Positions 11,701 through 24,292 of a DNA stretch of 64,000 nucleotides are shown piece by piece. The notes under the pieces are model-generated. The model was not told the origin of the DNA, did no database searches, and saw only the letters and a program-made list of their open reading frames with translations. This stretch comes from Gelatoporia subvermispora B. Taxonomy: Eukaryota > Basidiomycota > Agaricomycetes > Polyporales > Gelatoporiaceae. The first letter of the stretch is position 1. Each line of letters starts with the position of its first letter. Made by a program: the position numbers and the translations under genes. The stretch is taken from assembly GCA_000320605.2 (NCBI GenBank), contig KB445799.1, positions 977,234 to 1,041,233 of the forward strand, in the 5' to 3' direction.

Positions 11701-13168
11701 GGCAAGCTGACCCATGTACCCACCACCGGTCTGGCCGTTGTTCGAGGACGACAGGCCGGTAAGCAGTGTCTGAAGCAGCTCCTCCGCGTTGCTCAGAGCG
11801 GTTTGCAAAGCGGTGTGTTTGTCCTTGAGGGTATCGTGCTCGCCTGTGAGCTTCTCGACTTCGGCCTGTTTATTTGCCAGTTGTTCCTTTGCCTGTCGGA
11901 GAGTTAGACATTGCCCCATAAGTACACAGGAACGACGCACCGACTCGAGTTCCTGCTCAGAGCTCTGCACACTCGTCTGCTCCTCCTTGATCGACTCCTC
12001 CTTGATCTGCACCTGCGCCTTGAACTTCACGAGCTCCTTCTCCAGCTCGCCGACCTGCTCCTCGAGCTTCTTGAACTTCCCGCCCTTCTTGAGCTCCTTG
12101 TCCCGCTGCGCCTCCACTTCCGCCATCTGCTTCTCTGCCGCATCAATCTCCCGCGTGCACCGCTCCTTGCCCTTCTTGGCCGCCTTTGCCTCCTTCTCTT
12201 TCGCCTCAATCTCAGCCTCCTTCCGGGCAATGCGGTTCCGTCCGTCCGTCCACTCCCACGCGCGTAAGATGCGGCCAATGCGCTCGAGCTCGGAGCAGGC
12301 CTTCTGCCACTGCAGGAACGCGCGTTTCTCCTCGCGGAGCTTGTCGAGCTTCGGGGTGATCTCTTCCTCGAGCAGCGACGTGATCTCCTGGACGCGCTTT
12401 TCCTTCTTGCTCATCGTCTTTTTAGCCTTGTCCTTCCGCTCCTCGAACATGCGCGTGCCCGCCGCTTCCTCGACCATACCCAAGATCTCTTGCGGGCGCA
12501 TGTTGAGTACCTGTTGGGGGATCATTAGTGGCGAAACGACGACAGCATACGACGCAGACGTACCTTGGTGATACGGCCCTGCATGATGAGGAAGTTGGGG
12601 TTGTTGATGTTGAGCTGCACGCTCTGGAAGAGCGTCTGGATAGTGTGTTGTTGCGACTTGTGGCCATTCAGGAGGTATTTCGACACATTCGGAAGGGCAA
12701 TCTAGGGATCCCCTGAGTATCACACAGCCTCAACGCGCGGTTCAGGACACGCACCTGTCTCGTAACAGTGATCTGCTTGCAGTTCTCCAGTCCCACGGGG
12801 CTGGTAGATCGGTCGGAGTTGTCGAACACGATCGTCACGCTTGCCTTGGTGATTCCGGCTTGACCACGCTTGTAGATGAGGTCTTGTTGGTTTTGTGCAC
12901 GCATCTGGCGAGAACTTAAGACCCGGCAAAAGCTGCGATCTGAACATAGCTGACCGAGGACATGTTGGTGATCCCGAGCACAAAGCATATCGCGTCGAGG
13001 ATGTTGGACTTTCCAGAGCCGTTGAGTCCGGTGATGGCGTTGAACGAAGGGTCCCATCCGGTAATTTGAGTGCGGACAGGATATGACTTGAACCCTAGCA
13101 AAAGTGAGTACACATCAAGCGACTGCTGCCGAGTACATACCTTCCAACACAAGCTCTTCTATCCGCAT
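8757..13168 (-). CDS. SMC2: Condensin subunit SMC2
   Basis: An ATPase core subunit of condensin (with SMC4) that compacts mitotic chromosomes. The protein starts [10 protein letters not shown] at 13168 and, after a short intron, has the Walker A motif GLNGSGKS near residue 35. Long heptad-rich coiled coils follow (11,400-12,500), then the hinge (about 10,760-11,370; [39 protein letters not shown]), a second coiled coil (9,400-10,750), the signature LSGGQ and the Walker [12 protein letters not shown] near 9,020. The C-terminus is basic (HPKRARR). About a dozen introns interrupt it, one splitting the signature from Walker B. The hinge words fit SMC2 better than SMC1, SMC3 or SMC4. No frameshift was seen. 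Confidence 0.95.
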
Positions 13169-13670
13169 GTTCGCTATACGCTCGATGCGTAGAGGTGATT
13201 CAGGCAGAAGATCCCCAGATCGCAGCTGATTGTTGAGGTCGTCGACCAACGCGTCTGGACGCGTCCGGTAGCGCGTGATCCATTGCTGAGTCAGCGACGC
13301 GTCGCCTCGCATCACGTGATCGTGACAAAGAGATGCGTTCGAGACCCGACAAGAAGTTGGAATATTCGCAAGCCCATCAGGCTGCCTTCGAGTATATGAG
13401 CGCCGCAGATGAGCTTCAATGCGACTCAGCTCAGACCTTTATTGCTGGAATCACCGAAATCCTGTAATATCTGGGAGGAAGCATCTGACAATATTCTACA
13501 CAATCTCAGGCTATGATCGCATTTATCTCAACCAAGATTCTGCACAGGTATTGATCGTCGTGGGGATTGCAGTTATCAATCGTTGTGTTATTCATGAACT
13601 TGCTCTGCAGCTTCCTGGTGTGACGCTCGTGGTGCGTACACGAAAGGTCGTACGTTCCACATGTCATCGA
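13169..13670. other. Intergenic region upstream of SMC2
   Basis: Contains the SMC2 promoter and the 3' flank of the MACPF gene. A plus-strand open frame at 13419-13814 runs into the antisense of the MACPF gene and shows no domain. No other element was recognised. Confidence 0.6.
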
Positions 13671-15276
13671 CTATCTTGTCATTTCCGAACACAGTCTGAA
13701 TTGATTGAGATTAAGTTGCCAGATAGAACCCGTTATACAAGACTTGTTACGCACACCATCGATACAAATGTTTATCTTTCCGGTAGTGCGCTTGCCAGAG
13801 ATGATTGCGAGTGAACCATGACCAGTGGAGAAGTACACGGGGAATCGGTCATGGGATATCTCCACGCTGCGCTTTGTCAGCGACGGTGTTGTAGAAGTAG
13901 CTGTATTAGACTTACTCGATGGTGACTTCCCCGAATTTATAGCTTCCCGGGCGGCCCCATTGAATTCTACCGCTTTTGCATTTGATTGTGTCCGTCTTAT
14001 CACCTGAACTATGAATCACGGCTACCGTCGCGCCTGGGACGTCAATTGAGAACTCCGCCCAATCTGAGGATATACTGAGTCGAGCCGCTGTTTTAAAAGC
14101 CACAGGGTGCGCCGTAATGTATTGGAACGCATTATGGAGTGCTGACGCTCGACAAGAGACCTCAGGATCCAAGGATGCACTTGCGATTCTCCAAATGTCT
14201 TCAAGTTCGATCCCGACAAGCCCCAAGTTGGTACATGATGGATCGAGCCATGATGATGCAGCCCTGTGATTGCGAGCACGAGGCCGCGTGTTCACACTAG
14301 CGCCCTTAGTTCCCTCGTAGTCACCAGAGGTAAACCTGTACTTGTGAAGATTTGTCGTGAATCTTCTGTTTGAATTTTCTTGCTGATAGAGAAGGTTCAT
14401 CAAGTCCTGGCCCGAGGTAATGCTCTCCAGACCATCGTCCGAAGATGCACCATGCCTTTCAACATCCGAATCGGAGATCCAACAGATCTGACTAGCGTAT
14501 AAGTAATGCGGATGGGGGAGTCAAACAATGCGCACCAGATGTAACCTGGAGCCATATGTCACACTCTTGATGACATGCGTGCCAAACTCCTTGAAGAATT
14601 CGACGAAGCGTTCTGCGGACTGCGGTGCAAACTCCACGGGTAAGTTCTTGATCTTCGCTGAAGACACTTCGTTGATGGATCCGGGGTCATACTGGAGATT
14701 CGCAGTGAAACACACGTTGATCATATCGAACAGGGCGTATTTGTGGTCATCTTGGAACATCTTGGCAGCCGCCTCTATGCACGACGCATCACCGCCAAAC
14801 AGAGAGTAACGCTGTCTAAAGCCGGTATTGGTGAACGCTTTTTGAACAGCAGCACCATTATTACAGGCGTAGAAGCTGGCTGTAGTCTTCCTTCCCTCTG
14901 TGGACAAGGTGACGTTTATGGGAACCGAGTATGTTCGCTTGTCCGCTGTCAACAAACGCAGGACGTATTAACGACCAGGTGTAATTCTCAATGTGACAGA
15001 AAGCCTAGCTCACGCAAGCTAATGCCATGACTATCTTCGTCAACCTTGAGAACAGCTGACGCAACTTTGACAAGGGCATCATCTGAGAACTGTGCAGTCT
15101 GGGAGTCGGTGATTATAGAGGAGAATATCTATGACCCATTATTCGTCAAACGGAATATGTGTGATCAGGACCCTCCTCACAGCTGCGAAGTCTTGGCCAG
15201 TTGCTACAGTCAAGTTGATCCCGTGTCCTAGGATATGAGATCCCGGAATATCCGTGCCGGTATCGGATGCATTCAT
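13671..15276 (-). CDS. MACPF-domain protein (pleurotolysin B-like pore former)
   Basis: Proteins of the membrane-attack-complex/perforin superfamily assemble into oligomeric pores. The diagnostic signature FGTHVIKSVTYGSR is encoded near 14550-14590. The first exon, from 15276, gives PGSHILGHGINL, similar to the opening of fungal MACPF proteins. At least five exons join in phase; the last uses a GTAAGT donor after GEVTIE and ends at 13671. The region after the MACPF core is not aegerolysin-like as far as I can see. In Pleurotus the MACPF subunit works with a small aegerolysin that binds the membrane; no aegerolysin gene was found in this window. No stop or frameshift is visible, so the gene looks intact. 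No secretion signal was seen, as in known fungal members. The role (defence against nematodes or insects, or development) is unknown. Confidence 0.78.
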
Positions 15277-15622
15277 AGTGCTTTAAAATGCTGAAGGGGA
15301 GTGGGTGCTGACAGCCAAGTTGGGATAGTAATCACTCTGTATGAGGTTAACAACAGGCCTCCCTCGCGACCACTGTATCCTCTCCGAGTCAGATATCAGA
15401 TATCGACGATGGATGTCACGGAACCGCCCACACGTGTGGGAAAATGGGCGAGGCGCTCTGCGCTGAAGTGCATGACTCAAGGCCAGGATCATGCTGAGGT
15501 GCAGTGTGCAAGCCTACCTCGCATGGGACATTCCTACGTAACACTGCAATGTTTATTTGAATCGTTTCATTCGCTGCCCCAGCGTGCATATAATGACCAC
15601 TGATCGAGCAACAGCCTGTGAA
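15277..15622. other. Short intergenic region between MACPF and P450 genes
   Basis: About 345 bp holding the MACPF upstream sequence and the 3' flank of the P450. Open frames here have no recognisable product and no other element was seen. Confidence 0.6.
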
Positions 15623-17811
15623 TTATACAACTAGCGTCTCAATTATGCTGATCTTCGCCGACGATCGGGAAACAATATTACAGTCAAATGGTTCCAGGAG
15701 ACTGGATAGCAAGACGTTCACATGTGATATTCAGGTGTTAGTCGGGATCAGCATCAAGCAAATTGGAGCGAGTGCTGTATCGTACCTGAGGATATATTCC
15801 TTAGAGGCGACCTTGATCTCTCCTGATGCCGGTGGAGATATGTCGAAAGCCCAAAGAAGGGTCGAAATGAACATAAACAAGGAGTTCTCGGCAAGATATC
15901 TTCCAGGGCATATTCTGGTTATGGAAAGACACCTTATTAAGCTCTCGAAGACATCGACGCCACGTTGGCAAACGTACCGACGGCCGAATCCAAATGCCCA
16001 TATTGCTGGATCTATCGTGGGATGCGCAGGATCTAGAAAGCGTTCCGGCAGAAAAGCTTGAGGTTCGTATTTTTCGTCTGGTTGAAATGCAACCGCCCTG
16101 TCCATCGACAATAGCCTTAGGAGACATGCATGGAAACTGATCATCTCACTCACCAGACATTGGCAAGTATGACAGTCGACTTCGGAATAAAGAATCCTCC
16201 ATACACATCATCCTCGGTGCTCCGGTGGGGTACACCTGTGCTCCAGCGCGATGTGAATATCCAGGATATAGAAGCTGTGCAGATTGAACCCACCCAGAGG
16301 TAGCGTCGGACGCCACCGCATCGCCTCTTTGATCACGGCGTTTACGTACGGAAGGTCTGGCATGTCTTCCATTCTAGGTGGACGATCCGTGCCAACAACC
16401 CGGTCTATCTCGGCCTGTGCCGAGCGCTGCGCTTCCGGATATTGTGCCATGGCAAGGATGAACGCCAGCACTACGGAGTAAATCTGGGGGCACGCGAAGC
16501 TTCACACCAAGTACATCAGTATCGAATTCAGAGGCACCCACTGTCTCTGCGCCCGCTGAGATGTATGTCAGTATCACATCAAACTTCTCGGCTGTTGTTG
16601 GCCATACCTCCATACATAGTTGCCGCCGCGCGTTTCACTTTCTCTTCGAAGTCGGCGACGGCCTCTGGTGGATCCGAAAGCAAGTGCTGTACCAAGGAAG
16701 GTACAGCCTTGCCTGTGTCCTATATGTTTATTAGCCACTGGCAGCACCATCAATCAACATCCGAACCATCTCCTTCTGCACATATTTGAATGGTTTGTCC
16801 AGGACGTCATCTAGTAGACGTCTCCCGTACGTTGCTACACGCTGGAAGGGGACCCACGATGGCGCGTACTTTACTACGAGGTCGCTCAGCCCCAACATAT
16901 CTCTTCTGAAAAGTTATCAAGACCTACGCCAAGGAACGAAATCGCAAAGGTAAGCTCCGGGTATCGCAGCTTTCTGACAAACCCGATTGATTTCCTCTGC
17001 GAGAATGATGAACTAATTGAAATGCGCGTATTAGAACAATTGAGCCTCTGAAATTGTCCAAATTGCTGTACCTCTTGCTCAGCAGAGGCGGATCTGACAC
17101 CATATGTTACAGTGATCACGGTGCGACCTGCGGCTCTGTGCTGATGTTGGGTGAGTTTCAGTTGAGCACTTGGTGATCTCTTACAGGCGTATCAATGAGT
17201 AGAAATCTTGTGGTGCCTTGATCAATTCTCTGGAAAGTTCGATAGACACATTCTCCTGCATCGAGATGTAATCCTTTACTGCAGAAGGGCCTAATGCTGC
17301 GTGCGCGAGCTTGCGCTGGGCGCGCCATTCTTCGCCGTAGTCGGCAAAGAGGAAGGTCTGATGACGTATAAATCGACATCACAAATCAAACATCGCGAGT
17401 AACAATTACCCTATTCATGCCTATCAAGTCATTACCGAAGATCAGGACAGGCCGGTCGGAATAATTGTTTGCGCGTTTCTCCAAGAGATCGAGAATCGCT
17501 TTCAAGGAGTTCACAACAAGAACGCTCTTGCCGAGGCCCTGAAAGTAGACCAGATCGCCTGTGTACTCGAATGAGCTAATACGACCGTGCTCAGACCGAG
17601 GTCACATACCGTATTGTTCCTTGTACCCAGTGAGCTTCAGCCAGGCGTAGCGACTTCCGACTTCCATGATGTTCCCAATCAAAGGCCGCATAGGAGGCCC
17701 GGGTGGGTATGGATGTATTCCCGTTGTACTCCGTAGACCACGCTTTGCAGCATAGAAAGTAAAAACGCCAAGCAAGATGAGACCCAGCCATGCAGGTTCG
17801 AGATCGATCAT
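15623..17811 (-). CDS. Cytochrome P450 monooxygenase
   Basis: A haem-thiolate monooxygenase, probably ER-anchored. The start at 17811 gives a hydrophobic anchor ([17 protein letters not shown]) and the proline-rich hinge [15 protein letters not shown]. Later features are helix C ([11 protein letters not shown]), the helix I region (AGAETV then [14 protein letters not shown]), the ExxR motif KEAMRWRP, the PERF-type motif (FLPERFLD) and the haem-binding loop [15 protein letters not shown], split by an intron after FGFGRR. The last exon, joined through a GTACGA intron, encodes [13 protein letters not shown] and ends at 15623. The style is that of the large basidiomycete CYP sets annotated as O-methylsterigmatocystin-oxidoreductase-like; the substrate cannot be inferred. 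A second P450 with a similar C-terminus begins to appear at 63793-64000. Confidence 0.87.
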
Positions 17812-19407
17812 TGCGAACTCTCAATGCAATCGCTCTTGGCTTCTCCGTAGTTGCCACGATGCAAAGACTACAGAATGCGTGGTCCTGAGAATAGAAGGGG
17901 TGTCAATAGACTGGCTTTCACATGAACACGTCTTTATATCAGGACTGAAGTATAAATCTCACGGAACGTCAGCCACGAATGTGCTTGCATGGAACCAGCT
18001 GCACCGGGCCGAGCCTCTCATACGCAGCTTGTACGTCTTGATGAATACAATATGCACCCTTCTCGTGATCAAGAGGGTTCCGAGATCAACGTTCATGGGA
18101 TAGCGTATCGTGTTGAATGAGTGAGATTCAAAACTTCGGTGTCACCGCTCTGCACAAGTGCAGTTATCCGTGCAGTGAAACACTCGATAGAACAACCATC
18201 GTAGCTCGTATCGTTTCATATCTGTCGTCAGGATCAGTCAATTTCAGCTCTAAGCAAATGTTTAACGTGGGAAGCGAATGCAATGATCGTCGTAGTAAAG
18301 TTCAACTTGAACTTCACTCGTTGGACCAGCTCCCCGTGCTCGAGATATGCCCCGAAGTCCCGATCCCCCCCGCTGGTGGCTCTGTCTGCCACAATCCAAT
18401 GAGAAGTCCTGATTTTAGATCGCCGACAGCTCGTTTCATTGTCCAATCCGGCGCCCTGCGAACTCTGCACTTCCTCACTGCAACGATGTTGAAGTCCCTT
18501 TCACAACGGTTGCTTATTCTGAATTCGTTTCTGCATATCGGTATTCCTCTGAGTGGAAGGTTTGGCTCATGTCGGAATAAATTTCACTCCTCTAGCTCCT
18601 GACCGGCACATGGGCCAGTCTATGGTCATTTGACGAGGTGCTGAAAATGTTGTTGAGTTCCGCATCATCCTGCACACCCGACTGTATCGTACCAGTGCGC
18701 TCGTCAAGGCGCAAGCATATCTCCTATGTGGGGCCACTGCTCGTGCTATGTGCTCGACATACCAGTTCACGTTCGCTTCGCCAAGAATTCGTGTGCATTG
18801 GCCTGTAGTGCGCTGCACATTCGATGACCGACTTGGCAGTCCTTGTGGTGATCGTTCCTATCAAGTTTACTTCAAAACTCGGGAAAATGTATACGATACG
18901 CGCTGACTGAATGGGCCGCGAGTGGATGTCTGTGATACCTTGTGAGTCACAGATGTTTGCTGGAGATTTCCAGCGCTTTTGACCATTTGTTGTAGTTGAA
19001 TCTGTACAATTTCTACTTCTTCCACCATTCCAACGCATCCGGCGCAAGAGTCAGAACTCATGTAGAATCCTGAGTCTGCCGTGGTGAGGACAACGCCTGG
19101 ACCTGCTCGGACTAATCTAGTTAATCGCACTTCCAGCGTCTTTCTCCCACTTCCCTGCCACGTGGCAAAGGGGTTTAGCGCGGATGGCAACATTCTATGG
19201 ACGCGTTGTGTGCTTGCGCAATCTTGCATCATCCCATTCTCCGCGACAAAGACACCATCATCTGCGGTCATTTCGTTAGTATGCGGATCTTGGTGCCTGT
19301 TAAACGAAGGCCATATAGATATCGAGTCTCGACGCCATGTTGTGTCCTCTGCTTCGACGCCCGCCATTAGGTCGCCTTGCCTCTGACGACCTCAGGAATT
19401 CGCAGCC
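17812..19407. other. Intergenic region between P450 and MFS transporter
   Basis: Divergent upstream region of the P450 (minus) and the transporter (plus). Two open frames of about 160 codons exist (18117-18602 plus and 18867-19367 minus), but neither has a recognisable domain and the second would begin about 40 bp from the transporter start. I see no supported gene. Confidence 0.55.
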
Positions 19408-21201
19408 ATGTCCGACGAAAAGTACGCATCCTCCGCGGGGAGCAAGTCAGTAGATGCGCACGACGAAGCAGGGATGACGCTGGACCAGTATGACCCCGCT
19501 GTGGTCCAGAGGACGTGGAGGAAGGTTGATCTTCACCTGATGCCTGTCGCGGTCATCCTATATCTATCTGCGTATATAGACAGGTGCGCAGTACTCTTGA
19601 TTGATGTTATGTTCAGGCCCAACTAACTTCATTCCAGGGCGAATATCGGTAACGCGAAGGTCCTCGGGTTGGCCAAGGGCCTCAATCTCACCGATGGTCA
19701 GTATAACTGGGCCCTCTCAATATTCTTCATCGGATATGTCATTTTCGAGACTCCGTCAAACATCCTATTGAAGCGGTGGAGCCCAAGATATTACCTTCCG
19801 GCGTTGACGGTAAGTCATAGCCAACTTAGTGTGCTTTACGTGAAGCTCACTTGGTACAGGTCCTATGGGGTCTTGTTTGCGCCCTGACAGCAGTAGTCAC
19901 CTCTTCAGGTGGACTACTTGCTGCAAGATTCTTCCTTGGATTTATTGAGGCTGGGTTCCTTCCGGGTCTTGTCTATTGGCGTATGTACTCGTCCTCCGTC
20001 TCATCAGAAAGTCTTACGACGTATGCCATAAATTATAGTCAGTTGCTGGTATCCACGCCCGATGCAAGGCCGGCGCTTTGCGGTCCTCTATTCGACCGTA
20101 TCTCTGACGGGCGCGTTCGGTGGGCTTCTCGCGACGGGCATCCACGCGCTCGATGGGACGCACGGAATCGCCGGCTGGAGGTACACCTTTCGTGTCCTGC
20201 CCCCATAATTTCCCTCATCACGAGTTTAGGTGGATCTTCATTGTGGAGGGCTGCATCACCGCCGGCCTCGGCCTGCTCGCCTTCCTGGTTATGACGTCGT
20301 ACCCTACCACAGCTTCCTTCCTCAACGAGACCGAGAAGCGGATCATCGCGCTCTCGAACGCGGCCGACCGCGCGCAGCAGGAGCACGAGGCCGAGGGCTT
20401 CTCGTCGGTGCAGATCCGCTCCGCGTTCACGGACTGGCGCGTGTACCTCTGGAGTGTGGTGTTCATCACGACGTACATCCCCGTGTATAGTGTCATCCTC
20501 TCGCTGCCGTCGGTCGTCACGGGCCTCGGTTATGAGGGCACCCGGGCGACGCTCATGGCGTGCCCGCCGTACGGCTTCGGATTTGTGATTGTGTTGATTG
20601 CGGGCTGGACGGCGGACCGATATGGGAAGCTGTTCTGGCATTACGTGCTGGGTGCTGTAGTAACGATGGGTGCGCTTATCGTGCTCATGGCCGCCGAAAA
20701 CCTTGTCGCGCGCTACGTGATGTTCTTCCTGGTCATGTTTATGTACGTCACGCGATGCTCTCACCCAGCACCGGATAGAAACTTACCTGCACCATGTCTC
20801 TAGGTTCATCCCGATTTCAACATGCTGGACGTGGCTATCGAGCAACGTCGCGGGGTCCAATAAGCGCGCTGCGGCAACCGGTATCGTGTTCTCAATAGGG
20901 AACATCGGCGGGGCGGTCTCTGGTCAAATATACCGTGCGGAGTGGGCACCACGGTATGTCCAGGGGCACGCAATCAACCTGGGCTGCTACGTGCTCGCAC
21001 TGCTCTCGGGCGCCGCACTATGGTACAGCTATAAGTACGACAATGCTCAGAGGGATCGCGAGCATGGCGCGAAGAAGCATGCAGACCTCATCGGTGAGGA
21101 CCTGGGAGACCTGGGAGATAGGTGAGTTCGAATTATGACTTGTAAAAGTGCCGTGACTTAACCTCCGTTTTAGGCACCCAAGCTTCCGGTACTATGTATG
21201 A
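19408..21201 (+). CDS. MFS transporter, allantoate permease / anion:cation symporter family
   Basis: A plasma-membrane transporter of the DAL5/TNA1-like family, which takes up organic anions such as allantoate, nicotinate or other vitamins. The first exon encodes a hydrophilic N-terminus and then LMPVAVILYLSAYIDRANIGNAK (intron inside), the family motif at the first helix. LTDGQYNWALSIFFIGYV, FIEAGFLPGLVYW and AGWTADRYGK follow, consistent with twelve membrane segments and a central loop near 20,320-20,420. The end is set by a GTGAGT intron near 21,121 whose 3' exon gives HPSFRYYV and stop at 21201, matching the family's usual NPxFRY tail. Five or more introns are present. The substrate is not predictable from sequence. 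Confidence 0.88.
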
Positions 21202-21715
21202 GACGACGAAAATTTGCCCAGGATTGTATACCCGATGGATGTCTAGGACGGTCCAACCATAGAATAGAACACCGGTTAGATGTACGACTAGTAAAATGAT
21301 AACTCAAAGCCTCCGCCACTCGGAGGTCTGCCCGTCAGGACGTCGTGACTCAATGAGTTCCTGCCTCGTCGTCATATCTTGGTGTGTTTTTGGGAATATC
21401 ATCTCGCTGTCACCGGCGCGGGGTCAGCGTTCGGCACGGTACATTTCTGATCTGATTCTGATACATCGTAGCAGCCCAAGAATATTCTGTTTTTGTCAAG
21501 TGGAAGCCTCAATTACGCAACTAACGGATGACGATCGTGATTCCGATATGATGCAAAGCGAAGCCGCAGACACTCGTCAGAGGGTTCGAGATGTATGCCT
21601 CGGTGCATTGGCTGTTTCGATCCACCTACACCGATGGCGAGGGGTCTGTTACTACGACTTCAGCAACCTCTCCGTCCTAACTCAATGCGATCAGCAAGTG
21701 TCTTATATCTGCCGA
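21202..21715. other. Intergenic region between convergent MFS and DUF6533 genes
   Basis: Convergent 3' flanks. An open plus-strand frame (21296-21838) overlaps the antisense of the DUF6533 gene and carries no domain. Nothing else was seen. Confidence 0.6.
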
Positions 21716-22922
21716 TTAGAGGATTACCTGGTTATCTTCATTTGTGCCGTCCTGCAAAACTTGCTCGCCTTCCCAGGGCTCCTCGGCGTCACCAATATTG
21801 GACCCGTGAATGAGAGATTCACCCATATTCCCTATTAACGAACCAAACCTGATGCTCGCTGAGCCGTGAGACCGTGCTTGTTCGGGTTCTCCATTGCGCA
21901 CGAAGGAGGGACACGACATCTCACTGCTGTTCTCGGACCCGTATTGGAGTTGGCGCAGATTGAGAAGGAAGTGAGTGATGATGATCGAAGAGAGGCTGAG
22001 ATGTTTGTAGTGAGACACAGGTGAGGTAGCGGCAGAAATAAGTTACTAACGATGTCAAGAATCTGGCGGCCCATATGAATGTCTGCGACCCGCTGTCAGG
22101 TAAGGTTCTCGTGGACATAGCGTAAATGACGCACATGCGTCAGGATCCCCACGATGCTGAGTACATTCAGGGACAGCAAACATCTGCGCAAGGGTCAGCT
22201 CACAAGACAGCATTGGTAACAGTACTCACAGGAAGTACAACGCACCTAGGGTGCTCCGTTATCATTGTAATAGGAGGGTAAGACGTATTGCGCACCATCG
22301 CGAAACAACATCGTCATCAAAGGTGTCTTGATGTTGTGCTCCCGGGCCATTTTTGTGGTCTTCCATGTGCTTGACCAAGTCACGAATAAAATAATTATGT
22401 CTGACCTTATGATGCACTCTCGTAGCAATCTCCACTTGTTCTCGTGTAAGTACAGAGATTTCCAGTAATGACGAAATGACTCGACGTACATTTATATCCA
22501 GGGCAATCGGCGAGATTTGACATTTTACGCCTGAGGAGTTATTGTACCCACAGCTAGAGTTTCAGGATGAAAAAATTAGGCGAGAACATTAACGATCATC
22601 AAAGCAATTGTGGATCACCGATTTAGGCGAAAGAGAAGTATAGTGTTGGTCAACTTGCGCCCCCATATTAGTTCCATATCCCTCGGGATTGTGATGAGAT
22701 GGTCGTATATGATGAAAGCTGTGGGTCTGTATGTCAGTCACAATGAAAGCAGGGTGCTCATACCACTCAGAAACATACAAGTCGTAGCAAGTACGCAGTA
22801 GTCATCAACAACCCTAGGCCACATGTCATATTACAATAACTTGTTGTGTGCACTGATAGCACTCACATAGATTTGATGAGACTGAGAAGTAGATTCTCTG
22901 GTTGAAGTTGGCTGAGCGACAT
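21716..22922 (-). CDS. DUF6533-type integral membrane protein, unusually short
   Basis: Exons were joined from 22922 (MSLSQLQPEN). The second and third exons give VVDDYCVLATT and IIYDHLITIPRDMELIWGRK, the hallmark of the basidiomycete DUF6533 domain. Later exons give SDIIILFVTWSSTWK, IKTPLMTMLFRDGALYFL (split by an intron), LLSLNVLSIVGIL and SSIIITHFLLNLRQLQ, matching the usual C-terminal half, then a polar tail ending at 21716. The splice phases agree, so the gene looks functional. However, the middle membrane segments expected between the N-terminal domain and the SDIIILF helix were not found; only about 20 polar residues fill that gap in my model. Either an exon was missed (about 22,440-22,560) or the protein has lost helices. 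The function of the family is unknown; a receptor-like role has been guessed from its topology. Confidence 0.65.
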
Positions 22923-24292
22923 TGTCGAATGTGAAACGGAAAGCGTTGTGAACTCTGACTGTATCGAAGAAACTCCGGCGGGCGTATTTATAACTCGACA
23001 CTCTGAGTGATGACTCAATGCATCTGGTCAAAATCCGATTATCCATCACTAGATTACTCGAATTCTCAGTAATTCGATGCGAGTGAGCGCATTCCCCTTC
23101 GTATTCTTCGAGCTGAGAACCTTCAAAGGATGAGACCATCCTGTATAGATTTAACGAGCAAATCGATGCGGATGATCCTGAGAAACCGACACAGCGCAAT
23201 GACTTCAGGCCAGAGCTGGTCCCAAGCAGTGACCTCGCCTCGCTTGAGTCAAGCTCGCACTGTAAATGCTTCTAGAGTCCCCAGCAATGTAGCCACAAAC
23301 AGGAATAGAGCGAGATTCTGCACTTCGTAACAGCATTTAGAGGGAAACAAATGACCTGAGATGGAACTGTGAGGATCAAATCGTGGTATGATGAGGACTC
23401 AGCTTCAGAATTTCCCGAGTAAAGCCAGGATCTGACTCTGAATAGCGATGATGATACCTGCTGCCAGAGGCGTGCAATCATGTTCGAGCTATGGTAGAAA
23501 ATGAGAGTCACTGCCAGCGAGCTGCACCGACTTGAAATCGCATGCCGAATCGAGGCAATGAACGGCCGACTATGACAGTGGCGCCATTTTATCATACTAC
23601 CTGCACATGGATCACGTATTACCTGTATAACATATGGCACGCGCTTTGGCGATACGGGACACAGATAAGTGGCGAATCTAGTTCATCTCAGAGAAGCGAT
23701 GTATACCATGCTGTTGATCGAAACTTACGTACCACGCACTCTCAGGATACTCTCAGTTCGCCGCCGTGCGTTGAGAGCTCATCCAATATTCGCCATGATT
23801 GTGTATTGAGAATGGTAGTCTTAATTGACGTAGGAACTTTGCGTGTAACTGACTAGACCGAGGGCTCACTTAGATTCCTCTTCTTTGGAACGCTGTGGCC
23901 TGGGCGCAGAAAACTTGGTAAGCCCACACGGGGCCGCTGGTTATGTGAGGATTAAAACCCGCAGTGAGCAGTCGTTTGAAGTCAACAGAAGTGAAAAATG
24001 CTGTTACGCAGTGACTACCGCACCGAGACGCAGTTCGTGTGGGACTCGAGGCATATTTTCCGTACGCACGTCCGAATTCGAAGAGCCTAGTCCCCACAAC
24101 GCCCATGCAACCTCAAGCTCGCTACGCTTTCAAAATCGAGAACTGGTATACTTGGTGGACTAATGGTATCTGGAGGTCAGTATTACATGTTTCTACATAT
24201 GTACCACAACGCGGTCACAACGACTGTCAGGATCGTTCAGGCGTATCAGATTCGTCAAGATGAGGGTCAGATTGATCTACCTCAATGTTTAT
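22923..24292. other. Intergenic region with no recognised gene
   Basis: About 1.4 kb lies between the DUF6533 start and the 3' end of the dehydrogenase. Open frames of up to about 120 codons occur on both strands, but none shows a domain, a signal peptide or a coherent splice pattern. The left end should hold the DUF6533 promoter. Confidence 0.55.

Noticed and set aside
11789..12571. Plus-strand open frame of 260 codons, Ser/Cys/Phe-rich
   Set aside because: Antisense of the SMC2 coiled coil; Lys/Glu codons read backwards give Phe, Leu and Ser.
18867..19367. Minus-strand open frame of 166 codons
   Set aside because: No recognisable domain and would begin about 40 bp from the divergent transporter start.
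20039..20764. Minus-strand open frame of 241 codons
   Set aside because: Antisense to the MFS transporter, His/Arg-rich composition, no domain.
21296..21838. Plus-strand open frame of 180 codons
   Set aside because: Overlaps the antisense of the DUF6533 3' exon and has no domain.
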